A stretch of 64,000 nucleotides of DNA, taken from the NCBI GenBank assembly GCA_023954715.1, contig JAGSHD010000015.1, positions 59,772 to 123,771 of the forward strand, read 5' to 3'. The position numbers and the translations under genes are program-made. The stretch is from Candidatus Cloacimonadota bacterium. GTDB lineage: Bacteria > Muiribacteriota > UBA6191. How positions within the stretch are numbered: the stretch's first letter is position 1; each line of letters starts with the position of its first letter. The notes under the pieces are model-generated. The model was not told the DNA's origin, ran no database searches, and saw nothing but the letters and a program-made list of their open reading frames with translations. Positions 56,773-64,000 of the stretch are shown one piece after another.

Positions 56773-59763
56773 ATGCAAGAACAAATCGATAAAACATTAG
56801 GTTATAACCCTAACTCTTTACCAAGAGAACTAAACAAATATTATCAATCTGCTAGCCAACAAGACATCGATGAGATGCTTGAAACCCTCAAGTTAGACTC
56901 ATTGGAGCATATTTTTGCTGATATTAGTGATGATTGTAGATTAAATAACTTTTCTACAGAACCTTGTTTAGATTATTTAGACAATAAAAGGTTACAAGAA
57001 GAAATCGCCTTAGAAAACAATGTAATGACTTCTTTTTTAGGTAATACTCTACCACAATATAAAGTCCCTGAGGTTGTATCTTCGGTCTGTGGTATCCGTG
57101 GCTTAACAACAGCCTACACTCCATATCAGCCAGAACGATCTCAAGGCACACTTATGACCCTTTGGATTTATCAATCCTTATTGGCAACATTAACCGGCTT
57201 TGAAGCAATTAATGCCTCAATGTATGATCGATCTACTTGTTTATATGAAGCAATCAATTGTGCTAAGAGACTACAAAAGAAATCAACAAAAGTTTTAATC
57301 GTAGATACTATCTACTTACAAGACCTAGAAGTTGTTGAAACTCTAGCCAAAGAAACAGGCCTAGAAATAGAGATTATTAAGAGCTCACCTGAGAGTGGGT
57401 TAATTGACCCATCACAAGTTGAAAAACTACTTCAGGTAGAAGACCATGGCTATTGTGCTATTGTCTTTCCACAAATTAATCGTTTTGGACTACTTGAAGA
57501 TGTACACAAATTAAGTGATCTATCTCATCAGTACAATGTACAATCCATCGCAATTATTGATCCAATGACAATTGCCAATGAAGGACTTGTTCCACCATCT
57601 CAATTCGGTGAAAATGGAGCCCACATGATTGTTGGTGAAGGCCAACATTTAGCTCTAGCTGCCAACTTTGGAGGCCCAGGTTTAGGCATCTTTGGGATTC
57701 GGTTCAATGAAAACAACAAAAATGCCATCCGATCCACAGCCGGCCGATACGTAGGACATGCTTTTGATGAAAGCGGTAAACCTTGTAAGCTACTTGTTTT
57801 ATCAACAAGAGAGCAGCATATTAAAAAAGACAAAGCTACTTCTAATATTTGTTCAAACCAGTCCTTTGTGGCTAGTATAGCAGGAGCTGGTATTTTAGCT
57901 CGTGGTGAAGCTGGGATGCAAAAAGCATGTAAGACTAGTAAATCCAATGCTCAAAAGGCATTTAATTTTTTAACTTCATTAGAAGGTATCAAAGCTGCTT
58001 TTACTTCTTCATTTTTTAATGAATTTGTTTTAGAGCTAGATTGTGATTTAAATGACTTAATTCATCAAGCAAGAGCTGAAAAACTACAAATTGGAAGTAA
58101 CCTATCTGATGAATTACCACAATTTAAAAGTGCATTAAAATTAGCCTTTACTGATCTACAAAGTGATGAAGATCTAAAGCAATTGTTTGATTTTTTCTCA
58201 AAAAGATTTCAGCCTAAAGAGCAAGGACAGTCAAATACTATCTCTAGTGATTTGTTACGGCAGGACAAGGTAGGATTACCTAACTTCACAGAAGATCAAA
58301 TCCTAAAATATTATATTGAGTTAGGTCAACAAAACGTCTCACCAGATGACAATCTTTATCCATTAGGGTCATGTACAATGAAGTATAACCCTTATCTAAA
58401 TGATTATGCTGCTGGGCTTAGAGGCTTTCAAGACATGCATCCCGAGTCTCACCCTGAAGACTCCCAAGGATGTTTAAAAGTAATCTATAAACTTCAAGAG
58501 TGCTTTAAAGACATCACTGGATTAAGTGCCGTAACCACTCAACCTATGGCAGGAGCGCAAGGTGAGCTAGTAGGAATCAAAATGTTTCAAGCTTATCACA
58601 AGGATCATAGTGATACTGACAGAGATATTTTAATTATTCCTAAGTCCTCTCATGGTACAAACTTCGCTACAGCTACAATGGCTGGTTTTATTCCAAAGAA
58701 AAACGGAGTTAAAAGCGGTATCCAATACTTAAAAGCTACTCCTGCTGGAGAAATGGACTTAGATCACTTAAAAGAATTAATAGCAGAGTTTGGCCCACGT
58801 ATCTCTGGAGTCATGGTTACCAACCCTAATACTTCAGGTGTCATGGAAAACAAGTTTAAAGCTATGGCTAAATTAATCCATGATATAGGTGGTTTAGTTT
58901 ATATGGATGGTGCCAACATGAACGCAATTGCAGGTTGGGTAGACTTATCTAAACTTGGAGTTGATGCTGTTCATAATAATTTACACAAAACATGGTCTAT
59001 ACCTCATGGTGGAGGAGGCCCTGGAGACGCTATTGTGGCTGTAAGTGATAAATTAGTTGATTACCTACCAGGTTCTCAAGTAGTAATAGAAAACTCACTT
59101 TATAAAGCCACAAAGCCTAGTAAGTCAATTGGATCTTTTCATAGACACTTTGGTAACTTTGCCCATAAAGTTAGATGCTACACCTATCTAAGAGCATTAG
59201 GCCCTGAAGGAATTAAAAAGATGTCTGCTGTATCAGTATTATCTGCTAGATATTTGTTACATCATTTAAAAGATACTTATCCAATTTTACCTCAAAATCA
59301 AGACTTGCCAAGAATGCACGAATTTATCTTAACTCTGCAAGATGAGCTTTTTGAAGCAATTGAAAAGGCTGGTACAAAAAAGGCTTTAGCTGTATCTAGA
59401 GTTGGTAAGCTATTTTTAGACTTTGGTCTACACGCACCAACAATCGCTTGGCCAGAAACTTATGGTCTAATGGTTGAACCAACAGAGAGTTTTAGCAAAG
59501 CCGAGCTAGATCGATTTATTGAAGTGGTGAAAGAGATTCATCATCTAGTATCTACTCGACCCGAGATTTTAACTACTGTACCGCATTTTACGCCAGTACA
59601 AAGAATCAAAGATGTAGAAGCCAATAAAAACTTAAAACTATCTGAGAAGATTAATGAGTTTGAACCGATTTTATCTAATCGTATCTCACCTGAGATTTTA
59701 GCTAATCTAAGTGTTCAAGATATCTCCAAAAAGATTATCGAAGCGCACGAAGCAAGCAAATAA
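56773..59763 (+). CDS. gcvP: Glycine dehydrogenase (decarboxylating), fused P-protein
   Basis: 996 residues. The N-terminal half resembles GcvPA (VSSVCGIRGLTTAYTPYQPERSQGTL, NASMYDRST); the C-terminal half resembles GcvPB (NLYPLGSCTMKYNP, PMAGAQGEL). HNNLHKTWSIPHGGGGPG carries the PLP Lys at about residue 739. It decarboxylates glycine and passes aminomethyl to the H protein. The sequence matches the two-subunit type joined in one chain. No gcvT or gcvH is adjacent, and the 217-base leader shows no glycine riboswitch. Confidence 0.93.
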   Translation: MQEQIDKTLGYNPNSLPRELNKYYQSASQQDIDEMLETLKLDSLEHIFADISDDCRLNNFSTEPCLDYLDNKRLQEEIALENNVMTSFLGNTLPQYKVPEVVSSVCGIRGLTTAYTPYQPERSQGTLMTLWIYQSLLATLTGFEAINASMYDRSTCLYEAINCAKRLQKKSTKVLIVDTIYLQDLEVVETLAKETGLEIEIIKSSPESGLIDPSQVEKLLQVEDHGYCAIVFPQINRFGLLEDVHKLSDLSHQYNVQSIAIIDPMTIANEGLVPPSQFGENGAHMIVGEGQHLALAANFGGPGLGIFGIRFNENNKNAIRSTAGRYVGHAFDESGKPCKLLVLSTREQHIKKDKATSNICSNQSFVASIAGAGILARGEAGMQKACKTSKSNAQKAFNFLTSLEGIKAAFTSSFFNEFVLELDCDLNDLIHQARAEKLQIGSNLSDELPQFKSALKLAFTDLQSDEDLKQLFDFFSKRFQPKEQGQSNTISSDLLRQDKVGLPNFTEDQILKYYIELGQQNVSPDDNLYPLGSCTMKYNPYLNDYAAGLRGFQDMHPESHPEDSQGCLKVIYKLQECFKDITGLSAVTTQPMAGAQGELVGIKMFQAYHKDHSDTDRDILIIPKSSHGTNFATATMAGFIPKKNGVKSGIQYLKATPAGEMDLDHLKELIAEFGPRISGVMVTNPNTSGVMENKFKAMAKLIHDIGGLVYMDGANMNAIAGWVDLSKLGVDAVHNNLHKTWSIPHGGGGPGDAIVAVSDKLVDYLPGSQVVIENSLYKATKPSKSIGSFHRHFGNFAHKVRCYTYLRALGPEGIKKMSAVSVLSARYLLHHLKDTYPILPQNQDLPRMHEFILTLQDELFEAIEKAGTKKALAVSRVGKLFLDFGLHAPTIAWPETYGLMVEPTESFSKAELDRFIEVVKEIHHLVSTRPEILTTVPHFTPVQRIKDVEANKNLKLSEKINEFEPILSNRISPEILANLSVQDISKKIIEAHEASK

Positions 59764-59770
59764 AAAACCT

Positions 59771-59800
59771 AGCCTACCAATTATTGGTAGGCTTTTTTTT
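59771..59800 (+). terminator. Intrinsic terminator after gcvP
   Basis: AGCCTACCAA-TTA-TTGGTAGGCT followed by a T run: a perfect 10-bp stem beginning eight bases after the gcvP stop. The next gene's likely ATG stands three bases after the T run. Confidence 0.92.
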
Positions 59801-59803
59801 GGT

Positions 59804-60751
59804 ATGACCAAGACTCAAAAATACTTTACACTAACCAACCTAGTAGAGGTTCTGACTGCGATTTTATTGCTCCAAAATCTCCTGTCCTACTTTCCACAAA
59901 TTTACTTTGGATTTGAACTGTTAAGCCATTTTCGTCCACAATATTGTTTTTTATCTCTTCTGTCTTCCATATATTTTTTAATAGTGAAACAAAAGTTGTG
60001 GAGCAGTCTATGCTTAATCTGCCTATCTATAAACCTATTCTCGATTTTACCAATTTACTTAGAACATCATCCTCAAACACCAGTTAAAACACCTACTCTG
60101 ATATCTGCTATGTCTATAAATGTTTTAGCTTTGAATCAAAACAAAAAAGCTGTCATAGATTTAATTAAAGCCAAAAACCCCACTTTAATCTCTCTTCAGG
60201 AAGTCAATAACAGTTGGGACAAGTCTCTTGTAGTTCTTGATAAAACATATCCTTACAAACTAGTAATCCCCCAAGAGGATAATTTTGGAATAGCACTATT
60301 TAGCCAACTTCCACTTACAGAAAGTAAAGTTATTACATATACAAAAAACTCAGGACCAAGTATTACTGCAAAAATTGAATTCCAAAACACGAATATTGAT
60401 ATACTAGTAACTCACCCTAGGCCACCGATAAACAAAATGCAATTTGATCAAAGAAACCAACACATTATAAACCTCTCTCGGTCCATTTCAATCAATTCTA
60501 ATACTATTTTAATGGGAGACCTAAACGTAAGTATGTGGTCCCCCTATTATAAGCCTTTAGGACAAATTGCAGGTTTAACTAATAGTAGACAAGGCTTTGG
60601 AGTTTTTCCTACTTGGCCAATGCACCTACCATTATTACAGATTCCTATTGATCATATTCTTGTATCGTCTAAATTTAAAATCCTAAAAACAGAAAGACTT
60701 AAACATATTGGGTCAGATCATTTACCTATATATTGTGAATTGGAAATTTAA
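59804..60751 (+). CDS. Endonuclease/exonuclease/phosphatase-family membrane protein
   Basis: 315 residues from ATG 59804; the track's longer start would read through gcvP and the terminator. About three N-terminal hydrophobic segments precede an EEP domain: MSINVLAL, LISLQEVN, LFSQLPL, ILVTHPRPP, LMGDLNV and HIGSDHLPI supply the Asn, Glu, Asp/Asn and His metal and catalytic residues. This is the layout of the membrane-bound EEP proteins found widely in Gram-negatives. Substrate unknown. No ribosome site precedes the ATG. Confidence 0.82.
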   Translation: MTKTQKYFTLTNLVEVLTAILLLQNLLSYFPQIYFGFELLSHFRPQYCFLSLLSSIYFLIVKQKLWSSLCLICLSINLFSILPIYLEHHPQTPVKTPTLISAMSINVLALNQNKKAVIDLIKAKNPTLISLQEVNNSWDKSLVVLDKTYPYKLVIPQEDNFGIALFSQLPLTESKVITYTKNSGPSITAKIEFQNTNIDILVTHPRPPINKMQFDQRNQHIINLSRSISINSNTILMGDLNVSMWSPYYKPLGQIAGLTNSRQGFGVFPTWPMHLPLLQIPIDHILVSSKFKILKTERLKHIGSDHLPIYCELEI

Positions 60752-60832
60752 AACTGTATCAATAATTAATATTTGTTTAACACTCAACTACTATAATGTT
60801 AATCATTACCTACATTGTATATAATTTATTTC

Positions 60833-61105
60833 TCAAAATGAAAAGACAGGACTCATAGTTACTTGAGTATCTTTCTTTTTTACACCAATTGGCGAATTGC
60901 TGTCATACTCTTGAGTTAAGCTAAATTTTATACTGGTGTCTTCGCTTAATCTTGCTTGCATATATGCAAGTAAGAAAACCCTATGATCACCCTTATCAGC
61001 AATTTTAGGTATACAAAGAAGGTTATAGCCAAGGCATACACTTTTTTTTGAACCTAAATCTAGGATTGCCCAGCGATAACTTATGATAGATCCACCAACA
61101 TAAAA
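60833..61105 (-). pseudogene. Outer-membrane barrel-like C-terminal fragment without start
   Basis: The minus strand is open for 90 codons but has no usable start at its 5' end. It reads SIISYRWAILDLGSKKS, then HRVFLLAYMQARLSED and ends TQVTMSPVFSF, with alternating polar and hydrophobic residues and a terminal Phe as in BAM-inserted barrels. Immediately upstream a second frame (NISLYPSSISNFMLVDL) could be the missing continuation after a frameshift. Probably a decayed gene downstream of the chemoreceptor. Confidence 0.45.
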
Positions 61106-61182
61106 TTAGATATGGAAGATGGGTATAGAGAGATATTAGCTTTACAGCTTATAATATAAAAAAAGCTGAACCACTATTTAAA

Positions 61183-62847
61183 CTAATCCGTCTTAAATTT
61201 ATTCAACTCTTCACGCAACTGTTCAGCAAATTCATTAATCGTAGTACTTGCTTTTACTATCTCATCTACTTCAAAAACATACTCTTTATTTATCTCATTA
61301 ACACTCTCAATTTGGGAAATCAATTTAAGAGTATTTTTAGCAACTGCCTCACTATTAGCAAAACTATCTTCAACTATTTGAGTGCTACTTGTCATGATGT
61401 TAGATGTGGATACAATCGCATCTTCTACATCTGATGATAAACTTGTCAATTTATTTATATTGTCTATGTTGTCATTCATTTCCACTGAAATAGCTAAAAT
61501 AGATTCGACAATATTACTAATGATTTCATCTATTTCTACTAAGCTACTTTGACTTCGATTCGCTAAGTTTTTCACCTCTTCTGATACTACGGCAAATCCT
61601 AAGCCATGTCTTCCTGCTCTTGCTGCTTCAATTGCTGCATTTAAAGCCAATAAATTAGTCTGATGAGCAATCGAACTAATTACTGCTAGAACACTTTTAA
61701 CTTGCTCTGTATCTCCGGATAGCTTATTTAATTTTTTTGAAAATTCTAATTCTAGTTTTGCATTTGATTGAACCCCCTTAGCCAAATCCAACACGTTAGA
61801 TTTTGCCATATCAAGAGTTTGATTTGCACTAAAGATATTATCTCGTGCTTGTTGTGATGTGACCACTAAGTCTTCAAGAGTCTCTTGAATCACTTCAGCT
61901 TCTTGACTTACATTAACTAAAGTTGAGATACTTTGATCCACTCCCCTTTCAATAATACCAGCCGTATTCACTAGTGATGAAGCAATTTCTGTATTTTTAA
62001 AGCTAGAATCCTTAACATCTATAATAGTGTGTTGGACCTTCTCGATAAACAAGTTAACTTCATGACTTGCTTTGCCAATTTCATCTGTACTATTAACAGG
62101 TAATCTGGTAGTCAAATCTCCTTCACTGGATGCCAATACATTTGAGGTTTCTTCTAAAGTATGAATTGGGTTCAATACTATTTTTTTTATCAGAACTAAC
62201 AATACTCCACAAAGTACACCACCTATAATAAAAATTACTAATAAATTGTATATACCAATTTCTTTAATTTTTTCAAACTTTTCTTGGAGCGGAATATAAA
62301 TATTTAATGATCCTAATAATTTATGATCAGAAACCGGAATAGAATGACATTCTGCACAACCGGGATGAGCGTCACTATATAGAGGAATTGAACGACGATA
62401 CATATTATCCGTAACATCTTCTGTAAAAGTTTTTCCTTTTAAGAAGTCTCGTAATGACTCCATTTCAAAGCTTGTTTCAGCCTTGGTTGCAATACCACCA
62501 AAAGACCTTACTTTTAATAGTTTTTTATCGGTAACTAACCTGATTCGGGTCTTATCCTTACCAAAGTCATGAATAATGGCTGAATCAACAGCAATAATCG
62601 TTCTTATCCAATCATCGTGCACTTCTTTTTTCTCAAGTTTAGTTTTTGCGGCGTTAAATTCTTTATGAAACTTGACGGTAGAAACAACAAACATTTGTAC
62701 CGATCGACCAATCAAATCTGCGGCACTAGCTTTGACATCGTTCATCATATTATTTTGTAAACTATAACTAAAAAAGAAGGCTATAACTACTAGCCCAATT
62801 ATTCCAGTTGCTGTAAGTAGTAAAAAAATTTTCTTAGAGATATTCAT
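61183..62847 (-). CDS. Methyl-accepting chemotaxis protein with c-type haem motif
   Basis: 554 residues. A membrane helix at about 7-28 is followed by a periplasmic sensor (about 30-195), a second membrane helix, a HAMP domain (about 220-275) and a cytoplasmic signalling helix with [29 protein letters not shown]. The sensor has [15 protein letters not shown], a CxxCH haem c attachment site near residue 165, as in Tll0287/DUF3365-type domains. It probably senses redox state, oxygen or NO. It needs cytochrome c maturation, to which the CcsA-like protein may contribute. Confidence 0.9.
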   Translation of the reverse strand: MNISKKIFLLLTATGIIGLVVIAFFFSYSLQNNMMNDVKASAADLIGRSVQMFVVSTVKFHKEFNAAKTKLEKKEVHDDWIRTIIAVDSAIIHDFGKDKTRIRLVTDKKLLKVRSFGGIATKAETSFEMESLRDFLKGKTFTEDVTDNMYRRSIPLYSDAHPGCAECHSIPVSDHKLLGSLNIYIPLQEKFEKIKEIGIYNLLVIFIIGGVLCGVLLVLIKKIVLNPIHTLEETSNVLASSEGDLTTRLPVNSTDEIGKASHEVNLFIEKVQHTIIDVKDSSFKNTEIASSLVNTAGIIERGVDQSISTLVNVSQEAEVIQETLEDLVVTSQQARDNIFSANQTLDMAKSNVLDLAKGVQSNAKLELEFSKKLNKLSGDTEQVKSVLAVISSIAHQTNLLALNAAIEAARAGRHGLGFAVVSEEVKNLANRSQSSLVEIDEIISNIVESILAISVEMNDNIDNINKLTSLSSDVEDAIVSTSNIMTSSTQIVEDSFANSEAVAKNTLKLISQIESVNEINKEYVFEVDEIVKASTTINEFAEQLREELNKFKTD

Positions 62848-62887
62848 ATAGTACCTATTATCAAGACAAACATTAACGTTTTTTGAC

Positions 62888-62904
62888 CAACTATAATATA
62901 GTTG
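62888..62904. promoter_or_regulatory. Palindrome upstream of the chemoreceptor gene
   Basis: CAACTATA-A-TATAGTTG is a perfect inverted repeat about 40 bases upstream of the gene start, in a position suited to an operator. The remaining sequence to 63113 shows no gene. Confidence 0.35.
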
Positions 62905-63113
62905 ATCACTTCATCTTAGCAGCCTAATCTTAACCCGACAAGTAATCAAACTATATAAATCACACCATGAAAAGTAATCCCAATAAAGCTATCGAATGCT
63001 TCTTAATAAAGGCTTTAAGATATATTTATTTCTTAAGACTTAACTCTTCTCTGCCAATTTAGATTGTTAAGCTTAAGAAGTTCTATGGTCAATAAAAAAC
63101 AAATCATTATACG

Positions 63114-64000
63114 CAAAAACCCCCTCAAACGTGAGTTTGAGGGGGTTATAAAAGCTTTGAAAGCTGTCCCGAAATCAAGTCGGAGCCCTAACGTTTTTCC
63201 ATCCTTTAGAGTTTAAGGATTACTCCTTAGCTTGCTCTTATGCGATTCAGATGATTTATAGAGTTTTTAGTTTTAACAATATCTAGTTACCTAAATCCCA
63301 ATCTGTGGTTTGTACCACTCTTTGGTCTTTTTGCTAAAGCCTACTCACAAGTTACCCTGCTCGTCCTCTTTTAACCTTACTGGTCACTCTAGAGTATAAC
63401 CCCTAAAAGCTGTCTCCTGATTTCCCAGAATCTCTCGTCTCCGAAAGTCTCTTTCTTTAACCAATCCTCAAAGTATTGCTACTCTTTTAGATCAAGCCTC
63501 CGTCTCAGACAGCATCACTACTCCCTAAAACCAATCTGTCGATTATGCCCTTGTTGCCAAGTACATAAGGCTGGTCATCAGTCTACGCTGACCCTTTCTT
63601 TGGGCTCATGCCGGTTTCCCTCTAATCTGGCGTTTCAGGTGATCTTGCTTGTCTTGCGACTCCTAATCTCACTTTCGAGACCATTATCTACTTTCACAGT
63701 AGCCTATGGCTTTTCCAAATCAGATCCTTTGACATACAGATCTCGGTCTCCCGCTATCCTTAAGTCCAGTTCCGACTTCAACCTTTACTCTTGAAGACTT
63801 CCCCTTACTAAGCTGTGTCCTTTGTTTCCAAAGAATAATTCCGATCTTGCCTTCTCTCAAGACTTCATCGGTTTCGATCTTAGTAAATCCCTAGCGCTTA
63901 AAAGGTTACCCTTCTAACTAAGCTGGTTTCTCCTACAATTGTTTTGGCTTTTCTTGAATTACTGTTGTGATCTTAGTCTACTTCTAAACTGTACCTTCAT
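63114..64000 (-). ncRNA. Large structured non-coding RNA, 5' end outside the window
   Basis: Only one short track ORF, judged spurious, lies in this stretch. A sample counted by hand (63601-63660) has 32 of 60 G+C and, on the minus strand, 38 of 60 purines, unlike the AT-rich surroundings. Read as minus-strand RNA it forms many local hairpins, several with GNRA loops: CTTTG-GAAA-CAAAG (63820), CGG-GAGA-CCG (63744), GTC-GCAA-GAC (63651), GG-GAAA-CC (63613), CTTG-GCAA-CAAG (63550, with outer TTATG/CATAA) and AAGGA-GTAA-TCCTT (63215). Others are GTGGT-ACAA-ACCAC (63305) and CTACT/AGTAG inside CCAT/ATGG (63681). A strong terminator ends it. No rRNA, tmRNA, RNase P or intron motif was recognised. 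Minimum length about 885 bases. Confidence 0.75.
63115..63145 (-). terminator. Strong intrinsic terminator of the large RNA
   Basis: On the minus strand CCCCCTCAAAC-TCAC-GTTTGAGGGGG is a perfect 11-bp stem followed by five Ts. It fixes the orientation and 3' end of the structured RNA. Confidence 0.93.

Noticed and set aside
63600-63794. 64-residue plus-strand ORF
   Set aside because: It runs antisense across several predicted hairpins, lacks a ribosome site and looks like random Ser/Leu/Arg sequence; the structured RNA explains the region better.
63114-64000. rRNA, RNase P, tmRNA or self-splicing intron
   Set aside because: I searched by eye for the conserved RNase P GAGGAAAGUCC element, tmRNA ends, 23S landmarks and group II domain V and found none.
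1-64000. tRNA genes, CRISPR arrays, prophage
   Set aside because: No cloverleaf with T-loop consensus outside coding sequence, no regularly spaced direct repeats with spacers, and no phage structural or integrase genes were seen.

Overview
The window is AT-rich DNA from a motile, didermic (Gram-negative-type) bacterium. The evidence is an OppBC-type ABC permease pair, an RND pump with its HlyD adaptor, signal-peptide and lipoprotein genes, a fragment that ends like an outer-membrane barrel, and a large flagellar locus. The flagellar content points towards the old deltaproteobacterial or Bdellovibrionota/SAR324-like lineages: FlbD followed by MotA/MotB, a FliY-type switch protein with a CheC domain, a MotE-like protein beside FliJ, and twin MotB and twin FliL genes. 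No rRNA or tRNA is present, so this placement is inference.

Layout. 1-4882 (minus): a pseudopilin operon encoding two small pseudopilins, a very large PilX/GspK-like pseudopilin and a lipoprotein that runs off the left edge and is missing from the ORF track. 5111-7084 (plus): a HEAT-repeat membrane protein. 7087-14263 (minus): one five-gene run, xdhA-xdhB-xdhC, an exported amidotransferase-like protein and a TPR protein. 14929-17793 (plus): a FecR-domain protein with a very long Ala/Lys-rich helical region and a terminator. 18228-20320 (minus): hemA plus a CcsA/HemX-like membrane protein.

21395-39092 is the flagellar region, all minus. It holds flgB-flgC-fliE-fliF, then a gap filled by a repeat element where fliG would be expected, then fliH-fliI-fliJ-motE-like-SPOR. 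Further right are fliL-fliM-fliY and a separated fliO, then flbD-motA-motB1-motB2-fliL2. Plus-strand mogA and a pentapeptide-repeat gene split the two fliL blocks. The right third has ltaE, an ArsP_2-type metal exporter, a YdeP-type molybdo-oxidoreductase, lepA with two OppBC-type permeases, a WecG-family glycosyltransferase, a TetR-HlyD-RND efflux operon, a fused glycine decarboxylase gcvP, a membrane EEP-family phosphoesterase and a chemoreceptor with a c-type haem motif.

Non-coding content is the most unusual part. (1) 63114-64000 (minus) lacks significant ORFs, is GC- and purine-rich, is packed with local hairpins (several GNRA-capped) and ends in a strong intrinsic terminator. It reads as the 3' part of a very large structured RNA. 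(2) 41859-41945 looks like a complete small RNA gene, with a consensus promoter, a 12-bp stem, a C-rich apical loop and a U tract. (3) Two convergent intergenic regions carry the same two-part hairpin element in opposite orientations. (4) Three copies of a MITE-like element with imperfect terminal inverted repeats occur, one in the expected fliG slot.

Three gene sets may be linked by cofactor. Molybdenum cofactor connects XDH, XdhC, MogA and YdeP. Haem connects HemA, the CcsA-like protein and the CxxCH chemoreceptor. Flagellar motility connects the flagellar region with the chemoreceptor.
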